Positions 1 to 8,052 are shown, numbered from the stretch's first letter. The stretch is 45,832 bases of DNA from Micromonosporaceae bacterium (GCA_016880465.1 JAEHDK010000613.1:1-45832), one strand, 5' to 3'. Numbers and translations are program-made. The notes: generated from the letters alone by a model not told the origin.

Positions 1-77
1 CCCCCAGGACCAAGGCATTCGCACCACCCGAACCGACCCGCACCCAGACCGACGACCGGCCCCTGGCCACCGTCTGA
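1..77 (+). CDS. 3' end of an unidentified gene (partial)
   Basis: The frame ending in TGA at 75-77 is open from the window edge and reads as a Pro/Thr/Asp-rich tail ending RPLATV. Nearly all third codon positions are G or C, as in the neighbouring genes, and a hairpin follows directly. This fits the disordered C-terminus of a protein that begins upstream of the window. The stretch is too short to assign a family, and it could be non-coding. Confidence 0.35.
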   Translation, partial: PRTKAFAPPEPTRTQTDDRPLATV

Positions 78-97
78 CACCAAAGCCCACCCCATCA

Positions 98-121
98 AGG
101 CCCCGCCACCCGGCGGGGCCT
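98..121. terminator. Hairpin between convergent genes, likely bidirectional terminator
   Basis: Positions 98-107 and 112-121 are perfect 10-bp inverted repeats around the loop ACCC. The hairpin lies 13 bases beyond the stop of the minus-strand ABC permease and just after the stop of the partial plus-strand frame. It has no long T-run, as is common for actinobacterial terminators. Confidence 0.65.
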
Positions 122-134
122 CGGGCTGGCCGCC

Positions 135-884
135 CTACAGCTCCCGGCGCCCGCCGAACCTGACCGCACCCGCCATCGTCGCCACGGTCAGCACCACGGT
201 GACCACGGTGGCGGGCAGGTAGTCGACCGGAGCGCCATCCCGCACCCGGCTCGGCAGTGCGCCAACCAGCGATGTCGGCAGCCACCGGCCCAGGTGCGGG
301 ATGTTGGCGATGACTGCGAGGATCAGTACCGTCACGATCGCTATGCCCGCGGTCGCGAGCACCCCGCGCACGAGAGCTGCGACGAACCCGACCAGGGCCA
401 CCACGAACGCCAGGAACAACGCGCCCAAGGCGACACCGAGGAGCATCGACCCGACCGGAAGGCCGCCCAGCAGCACCACGGTTTCGTACCAGGCGGCCAA
501 CGAACCCAGCACCAGACCGGCGATGGCCGCGCCCGAGTTCACCACGTACGCCGGTATCACGATCGCCCGTACGCCCGTGACCCGGGTACGCAGAAACACT
601 GCCATCTCCCGGCGGGCGTCGAAGGCGAGCGCGGACGAGGCCACCAGCACGACGACCAGCAGCCCGATCTGCGAAGCGTTGCCGGCAAACTGAGCGATCC
701 CGTCGGCCGGTACCGGCGGGGGGAAGTCGACCCGCACGCCCTCGGTGGCGAACCGGCCCAGGATCGCGCCGAGATAGCGCGCCGTGAGCGGTCCGGTCAG
801 CCCGAAGAACAGATAGATCCCGATGATCGCCACGAGCCGGCGCGTCCGCACCAGCCGCAACACCTCCAGCCGCCAGATCGTCAC
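135..884 (-). CDS. ABC-2 type transporter permease
   Basis: The 249-residue hydrophobic protein has about six predicted membrane spans: near residues 17-35, 72-90, 105-130, 140-160, 163-195 and 222-240. There is a large extracytoplasmic loop after the first span. This is the layout of ABC-2 permeases. The start ATG overlaps by four bases the stop of the ATPase gene at 881-1759, so the two are translationally coupled and should form one exporter. The substrate cannot be read from the sequence. The C-terminal GGRREL end is cytoplasmic and basic. Confidence 0.8.
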   Translation of the reverse strand: MTIWRLEVLRLVRTRRLVAIIGIYLFFGLTGPLTARYLGAILGRFATEGVRVDFPPPVPADGIAQFAGNASQIGLLVVVLVASSALAFDARREMAVFLRTRVTGVRAIVIPAYVVNSGAAIAGLVLGSLAAWYETVVLLGGLPVGSMLLGVALGALFLAFVVALVGFVAALVRGVLATAGIAIVTVLILAVIANIPHLGRWLPTSLVGALPSRVRDGAPVDYLPATVVTVVLTVATMAGAVRFGGRREL

Positions 885-1759
885 GAGGTCAACTCCAGGA
901 AGACGTCCTCCAGGTCAACCGCCTCCGGCGCCAGACTGACGACCCGCGCACCGCACGCGGCTAGGGCAGCCGGCAGGCCGGACTCGGCCTGGGCCAGAGA
1001 CCGCACCCCGACCCGCAGCCATCCGTCGCCCGTCGCCACGTCGGTAACCCATTCGCGCGTACGCAGGGCCTGCGCGACCGGTTCCAGCGGCGGTCGCAGG
1101 TGGATCCGGTAGGCCGGCACCGCCCGGCCCACCAGCAACCGGTCGAGTGGGCCCTGGTACCTCAGCTCACCTTCGCGCAGGATGCCCACGGTGTCGCACA
1201 CCTCCTGCACATCCGACAAGATGTGGCTCGACAGGATCACCGTCGCCCGGCCACGCAGGTGGCCGATGAGGTCCAACACCTCCCGCCGGCCGGCCGGATC
1301 GAGCGCGGATGCGGGCTCGTCCAGGAGCAGTAGCTCGGGGTCGCTCACCACCGTTGCGGCAAGACCCAGCCGTTGCAGCATCCCGCGGGAGTAGCCACCC
1401 ACCGTCCGGTCCGCGGCCACCGCGAGGCCCGCATCGCGCAGCACGTCGGCAACGCGCCCAGGCGGCATGCCCGGCGCCACCAGGTGCGCCGCGAGCGCGA
1501 CGACCTCGCGGCCGGTCAGCCACGGATCGAACTGCGGCGTGTCGGGTAGCAGAGCAAGCTTGGTCCGCGGCAGGTCGAGGCGCACCGTGCCCGAGGTCGG
1601 TCGGCGCAGGCCGGCCAGGATGCCGAGCAGCGTGGTCTTGCCGGCGCCGTTCGGCCCCACCAGGCCGTACACCGAGCCGCGCGGTACGGCGAGATCGACA
1701 CCGTGCAGCGCCACGTGTGCCCCATATCGCTTGCCGAGGCCGGCGGTCTCAACAATCAT
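881..1759 (-). CDS. ABC transporter ATP-binding protein (ABC-2 exporter)
   Basis: The protein has about 292 residues. It starts MIVETAGLGKRYG and carries a Walker A loop (GPNGAGKTT), a signature region (GGYSRGMLQRLGLA), Walker B (LLLLDEPASALD) and an H-loop (ILSSHIL). The C-terminal portion is the extension typical of CcmA/DrrA-like export ATPases. The ATG at 1759 was chosen because the fold starts there and it overlaps the stop of the upstream small gene by four bases. A longer reading from 1837 only adds shadow sequence. It should energise the permease at 135-884. The substrate is unknown. Confidence 0.85.
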   Translation of the reverse strand: MIVETAGLGKRYGAHVALHGVDLAVPRGSVYGLVGPNGAGKTTLLGILAGLRRPTSGTVRLDLPRTKLALLPDTPQFDPWLTGREVVALAAHLVAPGMPPGRVADVLRDAGLAVAADRTVGGYSRGMLQRLGLAATVVSDPELLLLDEPASALDPAGRREVLDLIGHLRGRATVILSSHILSDVQEVCDTVGILREGELRYQGPLDRLLVGRAVPAYRIHLRPPLEPVAQALRTREWVTDVATGDGWLRVGVRSLAQAESGLPAALAACGARVVSLAPEAVDLEDVFLELTS

Positions 1760-1953
1760 CGATGCTCCCGCCCGACGAGCAGGTAGACGATGCCGCCAAC
1801 CGGAACCGAGAAAAGGCACAGCACGACCCAGACCCACTTCGGGAGGTACCGCACCTGGCCGCGGGAGATGTCATAGAGGCAGTACGCGACAAACGCCACC
1901 CCGAGGACCACCAGCGGCAGCAGTGCGGCCAGCGGGACATCTTCCGATCTCAT
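1756..1953 (-). CDS. Small PLDc_N (phospholipase D N-terminal-like) membrane protein
   Basis: This peptide of about 65 residues has two membrane helices (ALLPLVVLGVAFVAYCLYDI and WVWVVLCLFSVPVGGIVYLLVGRE), separated by a short basic turn ending LPKWVW. This is the pattern of the PLDc_N domain, found alone in many actinobacteria next to ABC-2 transporters. The ATG at 1953 is preferred; an in-frame start at 1989 would add 12 residues. The stop overlaps the start of the ABC ATPase, so the three minus-strand genes form one operon. The function is not established; it may be an accessory membrane subunit. Confidence 0.65.
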   Translation of the reverse strand: MRSEDVPLAALLPLVVLGVAFVAYCLYDISRGQVRYLPKWVWVVLCLFSVPVGGIVYLLVGREHR

Positions 1954-2022
1954 GGGATCAGCCTGCCCCGCCGCGGGCCCGACGACCAAATACCCCGGGC
2001 GTCAACTCTGGTCGAGGCGGAG

Positions 2023-2664
2023 CTAGTGCGGATGCTCGCCGAGCAGTCGGGTGGCAAGCACCGCGGCCTGAGTACGCCGCTCCAGTCCCAGCTTCGCCAG
2101 CAGGCTAGACACGTAGTTCTTGACGGTCTTCTCGGCGAGGAACATCTTTCCCGCGATCTCCCGGTTGGTCAGCCCTTCGGCCACATGCTCCAGAATCCGG
2201 CGCTCCTGCTCGGTCAGCGACTTCAGCTCCCGAGGTTCCTCCACTCCGTGCCGGATGCGCTCCAGAACCCGCTGAGTGACCGCCGGGTCCAGAAGGGACT
2301 GTCCACCGGCGACTCGGCGGACGGCGCCCACCAGGTCGGTGCCGCGGATCTGCTTGAGCACGTACCCGGCCGCGCCGGCCATGATCGCCGCGAAGAGCGC
2401 CTCGTCGTCCTCGTACGAGGTGAGGATCAGGCCCTTGATCGACGGGTCGACCGACCGCACGTCACGGCACACGTCGATACCGCTTCCGTCCGGCAGGCGG
2501 GCGTCCAGTACGGCCACATCGGGCCGTAGCGCCGGGATGCGCCGGGCTGCCTCCTGAGCCGAGTCCGACTCCCCCACCACTTCGATGTCGTCCTCGGCCG
2601 CCAGCAGTTCGTGCAGGCCACGGCGGACGACCTCGTGGTCGTCGAGCAGGAAAACCCGGATCAT
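2023..2664 (-). CDS. devR: DevR/DosR-type hypoxia response regulator (NarL/LuxR family)
   Basis: This 213-residue regulator has an N-terminal receiver (about 1-120) with acidic residues D8/D9, phosphoacceptor D54 (VLDARLP), T82 and K104. Its C-terminal LuxR-type HTH (about 145-210) contains LTNREIAGKMFLAEKTVKNY. K179, K182 and N183 sit at the numbers of the DNA-contacting residues known for M. tuberculosis DosR, and the end (AKLGLERRTQAAV) is very close to DosR. This supports true DosR type rather than a generic NarL protein. No DevS/DosT kinase is in the window, so its partner must be elsewhere. A DosR-like box lies 36-49 bp upstream, suggesting autoregulation. Confidence 0.9.
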   Translation of the reverse strand: MIRVFLLDDHEVVRRGLHELLAAEDDIEVVGESDSAQEAARRIPALRPDVAVLDARLPDGSGIDVCRDVRSVDPSIKGLILTSYEDDEALFAAIMAGAAGYVLKQIRGTDLVGAVRRVAGGQSLLDPAVTQRVLERIRHGVEEPRELKSLTEQERRILEHVAEGLTNREIAGKMFLAEKTVKNYVSSLLAKLGLERRTQAAVLATRLLGEHPH

Positions 2665-2699
2665 GAGTACTTTGTACCTGTCCCATCGGGTATCGCCAA

Positions 2700-2713
2700 G
2701 GGCCGAAGGTCCT
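2700..2713 (-). promoter_or_regulatory. DosR-like box upstream of devR
   Basis: GGGCC-GAAG-GTCCT is an imperfect palindrome close to the mycobacterial DosR box core GGGAC-N4-GTCCC. It is centred about 42 bp before the devR start codon, a normal activator distance. No binding data are available; the call rests on the match and position. Confidence 0.55.
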
Positions 2714-2831
2714 CTTCGGTTCGGCGCCGAATCAGTAGCCCTAATTGTCGGAATTATGGCATTTGGATCGGGGGCTGCTCGGACGTTGTCGGCCCGGTAC
2801 CACGATCGGCAATGCCTGCGAACGCGGTACG

Positions 2832-2845
2832 GAGCCGATGGTCCG
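2832..2845 (+). promoter_or_regulatory. Weak DosR-like box upstream of the membrane-protein gene at 2912
   Basis: GAGCC-GATG-GTCCG resembles the box at 2700-2713 with several substitutions. It ends about 66 bp before the start at 2912. In DNA this GC-rich such a match can arise by chance. Confidence 0.3.
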
Positions 2846-2911
2846 CGCGAACGGTGACCTTAAGCACTGAGCCTCAGTATCGACGTCCTCGACGGTGAAA
2901 GGGGAAGGGAG

Positions 2912-3364
2912 ATGGACGTCATGAGACTGACCGTGAAAGACCTGGCCGCAACGATAGTGGTGGCTGGTGCGGTAACGCTGTACGCCTGCTTCCTCGTCGA
3001 TGCGAACCTACCGCTGGTGTCGGGGCCGCGGGCCCTTGCTGGTGCCGTGTTCGTGCTCGGCATTGTCGGCTGCGCTCTTGGCGGTAGCAGCGGCACGACG
3101 CTGGACCGGACCCGGCCGCCGATCTGGCTGGCTTTGTCAGGCACGCTAGGAGCGGTGTCGCTCATCGCCGCCCTCGTAGCCGTGATTACCGGCAACGAGG
3201 TCGCCTTGGGGATCCTGGTCGGCGGTACCGCGCTCTTGTGGTTCGTCACGACGGCCCGGCGGGTGCGCACCGACCTGCGGCAGAGCGCGGCGGACGGCGA
3301 CGATCGCCCGCCGGTCGCCGCCGGGCAAGCCGTACCCGGCACGCGTAGCACCCTGGCCCCGTAA
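2912..3364 (+). CDS. Four-helix membrane protein of unknown function
   Basis: This 150-residue protein has four predicted membrane helices: near 12-30 (ATIVVAGAVTLYACFL), 38-58 (ALAGAVFVLGIVGCALGG), 72-92 and 95-115. A charged, proline-rich cytoplasmic tail follows from about residue 115. A purine-rich ribosome site (GGGGAAGGGAG) precedes the ATG at 2912; the ATG at 2921 is an alternative. The gene is divergent from devR and shares its intergenic region. No family is recognised with certainty. Its place between devR and a universal stress gene suggests membership of the same stress regulon. Confidence 0.7.
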   Translation: MDVMRLTVKDLAATIVVAGAVTLYACFLVDANLPLVSGPRALAGAVFVLGIVGCALGGSSGTTLDRTRPPIWLALSGTLGAVSLIAALVAVITGNEVALGILVGGTALLWFVTTARRVRTDLRQSAADGDDRPPVAAGQAVPGTRSTLAP

Positions 3365-3425
3365 GCTGGGCTCGGCGTACGACGGCCTTGCGATTGTGCG
3401 ACAAGCGTCAATGCGGGCCCGAGCC

Positions 3426-3463
3426 GGGTCCTTCGACTCTGGACGGGTTGGTCCCTCGACCCT
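3426..3463 (+). promoter_or_regulatory. Two tandem DosR-like boxes, 23 bp apart, upstream of a USP gene
   Basis: GGGTCCTTCGACTCT (3426-3440) and TGGTCCCTCGACCCT (3449-3463) agree at 12 of 15 positions and are each imperfect palindromes of GGNC-N4-GNCY type. They lie 59-96 bp upstream of the USP start at 3522. Tandem sites about two helical turns apart are typical of DosR-controlled promoters, but binding here is inferred. Confidence 0.5.
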
Positions 3464-3521
3464 GTCGCACCAGCGGTCGTGGGCAGCACCCTGTCGGTGA
3501 GGGATGACCAAGGGAGGAGAA

Positions 3522-4397
3522 ATGGAGACCACACCGATCGTGGTGGGTACGGATGGGTCGGCCCACAGCCAGTATGCGCTGCGCTGGGCGGCTCGGGAGG
3601 CGCAGCGCCGCAACGCATCGCTGCGAGTGCTGTTCGGCTACAACTGGCCCTGGTCCGGCAACCAGTTCGAGACCGCCCAGGACATCCGCCAGGTAGCGCA
3701 GGAGCAAGCCGAACAGGTCATCGCCAACGCGATCGGCGTCGTGCGAGAAGTGGCCCCGCAGATGACCGTGACCGGAGCAGCCATCACCGGCGAGCCGGTG
3801 CAGATGCTTGTCGAGGCTTCCAAGCATGCCGTGCTGACCGTGGTCGGCAATCGCGGCCACGGTGGTTTCACGAGCCTGCTCCTGGGTGCGGTGGGCCAGC
3901 GGGTGGCGACCCACGCGGCGGGTCCCGTCGTGGTCGTCCGCGGTCGCGCCGACACGGACCGCGGCCCGATCGTCGTGGGTGTCGATGGTTCGCCGGCGGC
4001 GGCCGAAGCGCTCGGAGTCGCGTTCGAGATGGCGGCCAGCCGTGGTTGCGAGCTCACCGCGGTCAACGCATACGCCGTGCCGCATCCGCCGTGGGGTGTC
4101 GACGTGGCGCCGTTGACCTACGTCCGCGCCGAGGTCGAAGCCGAGGCGCGCAAGGGTCTCGAGCAGGCGCTCACGCCGTGGCGGGAAAAGTATCCGGATG
4201 TCAAGGTCGGGACTCTCGTGGCGCGTGGCAGCGCGGCCCAGGTGCTCGTCGGCGCCTCCCACGGCTCCCAGCTCGTGGTGGTCGGCAGCCGCGGACACGG
4301 CGACCTCGCCGGTACGATAATTGGCTCGGTCGGCCTGCAACTGCTGCACCACGCCGACTGCCCGGTCCTCGTCGTACGACCACACCCGGCCTCGTGA
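3522..4397 (+). CDS. Tandem universal stress protein (UspA family)
   Basis: The protein has about 291 residues and two UspA domains (about 5-145 and 152-290). Each starts with PIVVG(T/V)DGS and ends with the nucleotide-binding glycine motif: VVGNRGHGGFTSLLLGAVG in the first and VVGSRGHGDLAGTIIGSVG in the second. Both halves should therefore bind ATP, like mycobacterial Rv2005c/Rv1996-type proteins. Start ATG 3522 is preferred because the strong GGGAGGAGA site lies just before it; an in-frame ATG at 3504 lacks one. It is a cytoplasmic stress protein, probably DosR-controlled through the boxes at 3426-3463. A strong hairpin follows the gene. Confidence 0.9.
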   Translation: METTPIVVGTDGSAHSQYALRWAAREAQRRNASLRVLFGYNWPWSGNQFETAQDIRQVAQEQAEQVIANAIGVVREVAPQMTVTGAAITGEPVQMLVEASKHAVLTVVGNRGHGGFTSLLLGAVGQRVATHAAGPVVVVRGRADTDRGPIVVGVDGSPAAAEALGVAFEMAASRGCELTAVNAYAVPHPPWGVDVAPLTYVRAEVEAEARKGLEQALTPWREKYPDVKVGTLVARGSAAQVLVGASHGSQLVVVGSRGHGDLAGTIIGSVGLQLLHHADCPVLVVRPHPAS

Positions 4398-4408
4398 CCA
4401 CCTGCCGC

Positions 4409-4443
4409 GGAGGACCATCGTCCGTTGTGGACGATGGTCCTCC
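4409..4443 (+). terminator. 15-bp perfect hairpin after the USP gene; arms also look like DosR boxes
   Basis: Positions 4409-4423 and 4429-4443 are perfect 15-bp inverted repeats around the loop GTTGT. The hairpin begins 11 bases after the USP stop, so a terminator is the simplest reading, although no T-run follows. Each arm contains GGAC-N4-GTCC (GGACCATCGTCC and GGACGATGGTCC), the core pattern of a DosR box, and lies 75-109 bp before the next gene at 4518. A dual role is possible. Confidence 0.65.
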
Positions 4444-4517
4444 AGGTGCCGGTCCTACCGGCAGTCCCCGCCCGGGTCGGCTGAACCTGTCGATCGGGTG
4501 AGAAGGAAGAGACCACG

Positions 4518-7160
4518 ATGAACAGCTCGAGCTGTGACGTCCTCGCGGCAGACGGCCGCATCGTCCACATCCGGACGGTCCTGCCCGACGACGCCCAGCC
4601 GCTGCGGGCGCTGTACGAAACAGTCAGCGACGAAAGCCGGCGGCTGCGGTTCTTCTCACCCGGCAGGGCACAGATCCAGGGCGAGGTGCAACGCCTCGTC
4701 CGACCGGCCAACGCGGACCACCACGCGGTGCTGGCGATGGACTCCGGCCGACCCGTCGGCGTAGCGTCCTACGAGCGCGTCGACGGTTCGACGCGCGCCG
4801 AGTTCGCCGTTCTCGTGGCCGACGAGTGGCACGGCAACGGCGTGGGTACGCTGCTGCTGGAGCAGCTCGCCGCACACGCGCGGCACGCCGGCATCACCGA
4901 GATCGTGGGCGACGTCCTGCCGTCGAACACGGGGATGTTGCGGGTCGTCACCGGCGTCGCACCAGAGGCGCGCATGCGGTACGAGACCGGTGTGGTGGAG
5001 GTCCGCCTCCCCACCAAGCCCGACGACCTCGCGCTGGCCGCACTCGACCTGCGCGAGCGAACCGCCGAACGGCACTCGCTGCGCCCGGTGCTCGCCCCGG
5101 CCGCAGTCGCGGTCGTCGGCGCCGGGCGGAGCCCGCACGGCATCGGGCACGAGGCCCTCCGCAGCATCGTCGAGGCCGGCTACACAGGCCGGGTGTACGC
5201 GGTGAACCCGAACGCCACCGAAATCGCCGGAGTGCCTGCCTACCCCAGCCTGGCCGGCCTGCCCGGGCCCGTCGACCTCGTGGTGGTGGCGGTGCCCGCC
5301 GCGGCGGTCAACGGGGTCCTTGCCGACGCCGGTGCCGCCGGCGCCCGCGCGGCCGTCATCCTGTCGGCCGGCTTCAGCGAGTGCGGCACCGACGGTCAGG
5401 CCGCTCAGACCGCACTCCTGCGCACTGCCCGCGCCCACGGAATCCGGCTCATCGGACCCAACTGCATCGGGGTGCTCAACACCGACCCGGCCGTACGGTT
5501 CATGGGGACCTTCTCCGCCGCGATTCCTCGCGAAGTAGGTGGCCTCGCCGTCGCGTCGCAATCCGGTGCCGTCGGCATCGCCATCCTGGACCATGCCGCA
5601 CGTACCGGTACCGGCATCTCGAGCTTCGTAACCCTGGGCAACAAGGCCGACGTGAGCGGCAACGACCTGTTGGCGTACTGGTACGACGACCCGGCCACCC
5701 GGGCCGTCGCGCTGTACCTCGAGTCGTTCGGCAACCCCCGCAAGTTCGCCCGCATCGCGCGGGCGGTGGCCCGCCGCAAGCCCGTCCTTGCCGTCAAGAG
5801 CGGTCGGTCCCTGGGCGGGCAACGGGCCGGCGCGTCCCACACCGCGGCGGCTGCCGCGCCCGACATCGCGGTGGACTCGCTGTTCGCCCAGGCCGGCGTC
5901 GTACGCACCGACACGCTCGGCGAACTGCTCGACGCGGCCCGGGTCCTGGTCGACCAGCCGCTGCTGGCGGGCAACCGGATCGGGATCGTCGGCAACGCCG
6001 GCGGCGTCAACGTGCTCGCCGCCGACGCGGCCGAGTCGGTCGGTCTGGTCGTACCGGAGGCGGCCAGCGCCGGCGGGAACCCGCTGGACCTTGGTGCGGG
6101 TGCCACGGCCGACGGGCTCGACGCCGCCCTGACCGGGTTGGCCGACAGTGGCGAGGTCGACGCGGTCATCGCCGTGTTCGCCGCGACGCGCGCGAATGAC
6201 CCAGTGGCGGCCATCGAGGCGATCGGACTCGCCGCCGACCGCGCGCCCGCGATGCCGTTCGTCGCCGTGCTGCTCGGCGTCGAGAACGCGCCGCCGCACG
6301 TGGGTGCCCGCCGGGTGCCGGTGTACGGACTGCCGGAGCAGGCCGTCCAGGCACTCGGGCACGCCGCCCGCTACGCCGCCTGGCAACGGCGCCCGCTGGG
6401 CGCCCGTCCCGCACTGTCTGATGTGGATTCCGCACGCGCGCGGTCCATTGTGGAGGATGCGCTCGCGGAGGGCGGCGGATGGCAACCGATGCCCCGGGTT
6501 GTCGAGCTGCTCAGGTGCTACGGCATCCCGTTCGTGCCGAGCGTGCTCGCGGGCGACCTCGCCGCCGTCGAGGCCGCCGCGGCTCAGGTCGGGTACCCGG
6601 TTGTCGTCAAGGCCGCGGATCCCACGATCGTCCACAAGAGCGACCGCGGCCTGGTACGGGTCGACCTCGCCGACGTGTTCGCGCTGCGGCACGCGTACGG
6701 CGCGATCGCATCCGCGCTCGGCGCCCCGGATGCCTCGGTCATCGTGCAGCCGATGCGCCGTGGCGGTGTGGAGCTGGTCGCGGGCGTCGTGCACGATCCG
6801 CTGTTCGGCTCGCTGGTGATGGCCGGACTCGGCGGGGTGCACACCGACCTGCTCGGCGACCGCGCGTTCCAGCTCCTGCCCGTCACCGACCTGGATGCGG
6901 CCGCCCTCTGGCGCCGGCTGCGCGGTGCACCGCTACTCACCGGGTACCGCGGCAGCACGCCGACCGACACCGCAGCGCTGGAGGACCTGTTGCTGCGACT
7001 TGGCCGGCTCGCCGAGGACCTGCCCGAGGTCGCCGAACTCGACCTGAACCCGCTGCTCGCGTTCCCGCAGGGCATCGTCGGGGTCGACGCGAAGCTACGC
7101 CTGCAACCAACCGGCACTGAACCGGATCCGACACTGCGCATCCTGCGACGTGCCGGATGA
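4518..7160 (+). CDS. GNAT acetyltransferase fused to ADP-forming acyl-CoA synthetase (Pat-like)
   Basis: This 880-residue protein has an N-terminal GNAT domain (about 15-165) with an acetyl-CoA loop at VADEWHGNGVGTLLLEQL. It is followed by an NDP-forming acyl-CoA synthetase: CoA-binding domain (about 185-310, starting APAAVAVVGAGRSPHGIG), ligase-type domains (about 320-640) and a C-terminal ATP-grasp domain (about 650-870, VVVKAADPTIVHKSD). H441 in GASHTAAAA matches the His that is phosphorylated in ADP-forming acetyl-CoA synthetases, so catalysis may be retained. GNAT-first architecture resembles actinobacterial protein acyltransferases that control AMP-forming acetyl-CoA synthetase. It could be a lysine acylase, an acyl-CoA synthetase or both. 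Confidence 0.85.
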   Translation: MNSSSCDVLAADGRIVHIRTVLPDDAQPLRALYETVSDESRRLRFFSPGRAQIQGEVQRLVRPANADHHAVLAMDSGRPVGVASYERVDGSTRAEFAVLVADEWHGNGVGTLLLEQLAAHARHAGITEIVGDVLPSNTGMLRVVTGVAPEARMRYETGVVEVRLPTKPDDLALAALDLRERTAERHSLRPVLAPAAVAVVGAGRSPHGIGHEALRSIVEAGYTGRVYAVNPNATEIAGVPAYPSLAGLPGPVDLVVVAVPAAAVNGVLADAGAAGARAAVILSAGFSECGTDGQAAQTALLRTARAHGIRLIGPNCIGVLNTDPAVRFMGTFSAAIPREVGGLAVASQSGAVGIAILDHAARTGTGISSFVTLGNKADVSGNDLLAYWYDDPATRAVALYLESFGNPRKFARIARAVARRKPVLAVKSGRSLGGQRAGASHTAAAAAPDIAVDSLFAQAGVVRTDTLGELLDAARVLVDQPLLAGNRIGIVGNAGGVNVLAADAAESVGLVVPEAASAGGNPLDLGAGATADGLDAALTGLADSGEVDAVIAVFAATRANDPVAAIEAIGLAADRAPAMPFVAVLLGVENAPPHVGARRVPVYGLPEQAVQALGHAARYAAWQRRPLGARPALSDVDSARARSIVEDALAEGGGWQPMPRVVELLRCYGIPFVPSVLAGDLAAVEAAAAQVGYPVVVKAADPTIVHKSDRGLVRVDLADVFALRHAYGAIASALGAPDASVIVQPMRRGGVELVAGVVHDPLFGSLVMAGLGGVHTDLLGDRAFQLLPVTDLDAAALWRRLRGAPLLTGYRGSTPTDTAALEDLLLRLGRLAEDLPEVAELDLNPLLAFPQGIVGVDAKLRLQPTGTEPDPTLRILRRAG

Positions 7161-7198
7161 ACGCCACCACGGGTCGACATGGAGATGAGGCGGGTGAC

Positions 7199-7750
7199 AT
7201 GAGAGTTCTCGTCACAGTTGCCAGCAGGCACGGGTCCACGTGGGAGATCGGCGAAGCCATCGGCCGCACGCTTCGGGACCACGGGCTCGAGGCGGACGTA
7301 CTGCGCCCGGAGGAGGTCGCCACCCTCGACGGGTACCGCGCGGTCGTGGCGGGCAGCGCCGTCTACTTGGGACGGTGGCTGGACAGCGCTCGGCAGCTGG
7401 TAAAGAAGCACGCGGACACGTTGGCCACCCTGCCGGTGTGGCTGTTCTCGAGCGGACCGGTCGGCGCCCCGCTGCGACCGGCCGAAGAACCGGCCGAAGC
7501 CGCGGCCCTGATGAGCGCCACCGGCGCCCAGTCGCATCGGCTGTTCCCCGGAAAGCTCGACCGGCACACCCTCGGACTTGCCGAAAAGACCGTCACCATA
7601 GCCCTGCGTGCGCCCGATGGCGACTTCCGGGACTGGCCGGCCGTCCACGATTGGGCGGCGGATATCGCGTCCACACTGTGCGCCGACCCAACGGCAGAGC
7701 GACCTCGGGCGCCGAGCGGGACCGCGCCGACGATGCCCAAGGCGGAATAG
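7199..7750 (+). CDS. Flavodoxin-like protein (HemG/flavodoxin domain family)
   Basis: The protein has about 183 residues and a flavodoxin fold. The FMN-phosphate loop is VASRHGSTWEIGEAIG (TxxxGxT-like) near residues 5-20, and AGSAVYLGRWLDSA near 50-65 is typical of the flavodoxin_5/HemG-like branch. An acidic, Pro-rich tail follows residue 165. Start ATG 7199 is preferred because the fold begins at MRVLVTVASRHG with GGAGATGAGG upstream; a start at 7157 adds 14 residues without resemblance. It follows the GNAT/synthetase gene with a 38-base gap and should be co-transcribed. It may carry electrons or act on a flavin-dependent step; the partner is not known. Confidence 0.8.
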   Translation: MRVLVTVASRHGSTWEIGEAIGRTLRDHGLEADVLRPEEVATLDGYRAVVAGSAVYLGRWLDSARQLVKKHADTLATLPVWLFSSGPVGAPLRPAEEPAEAAALMSATGAQSHRLFPGKLDRHTLGLAEKTVTIALRAPDGDFRDWPAVHDWAADIASTLCADPTAERPRAPSGTAPTMPKAE

Positions 7751-7760
7751 GAGGTGCCCG

Positions 7761-7994
7761 ATGCCAATGATGAATGGATTCGGCGCGGTATTCTGGCCGG
7801 TGATACTGCTGCTCGTCGCGGTGGTCGGGATTACGGTCGCGTTTCTCGCCACGGCGATGAAACGCTCGGACCCCGATGCCACGGCCGCTGACGACCCGGC
7901 CGAAGACGCCCTCCGGATGCGGTTCGCCCGCGGAGAGGTCGGCGTCGAGGACTACGAACGTGACTTGGCGTTGTTGCGGAGCCGCCGGTCCTGA
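7761..7994 (+). CDS. Short membrane-anchored SHOCT-domain protein
   Basis: This 77-residue protein has one membrane helix (VFWPVILLLVAVVGITVAFLA, about 8-28). Its C-terminus (ALRMRFARGEVGVEDYERDLALLRS, about 50-76) matches the SHOCT motif: a short helix pair with a RFA.GEI..EEY...L pattern. ATG 7761 is preceded by GGAGGTG. It begins ten bases after the flavodoxin stop, completing the operon 4518-7994, and a strong terminator follows. SHOCT proteins are often oligomerising membrane peptides; no specific function is known. Confidence 0.75.
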   Translation: MPMMNGFGAVFWPVILLLVAVVGITVAFLATAMKRSDPDATAADDPAEDALRMRFARGEVGVEDYERDLALLRSRRS

Positions 7995-8020
7995 CGGGTT
8001 CGCCCGGACCGCCTGACGCG

Positions 8021-8052
8021 AGCCGAGCCCGGGCCATGTCCCGGGCTCGGCT
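8021..8052 (+). terminator. Intrinsic terminator of the 4518-7994 operon
   Basis: Positions 8021-8033 and 8040-8052 form a perfect 13-bp stem with the loop CCATGT, 26 bases after the SHOCT gene stop. Only a weak T-bearing tail (GGTTGCCT) follows. Confidence 0.8.

Noticed and set aside
4656-6842. Long minus-strand frame opposite the GNAT/acyl-CoA synthetase gene
   Set aside because: No recognisable domain, His/Arg/Gly-rich composition typical of a shadow frame, while the plus strand has complete catalytic motifs.
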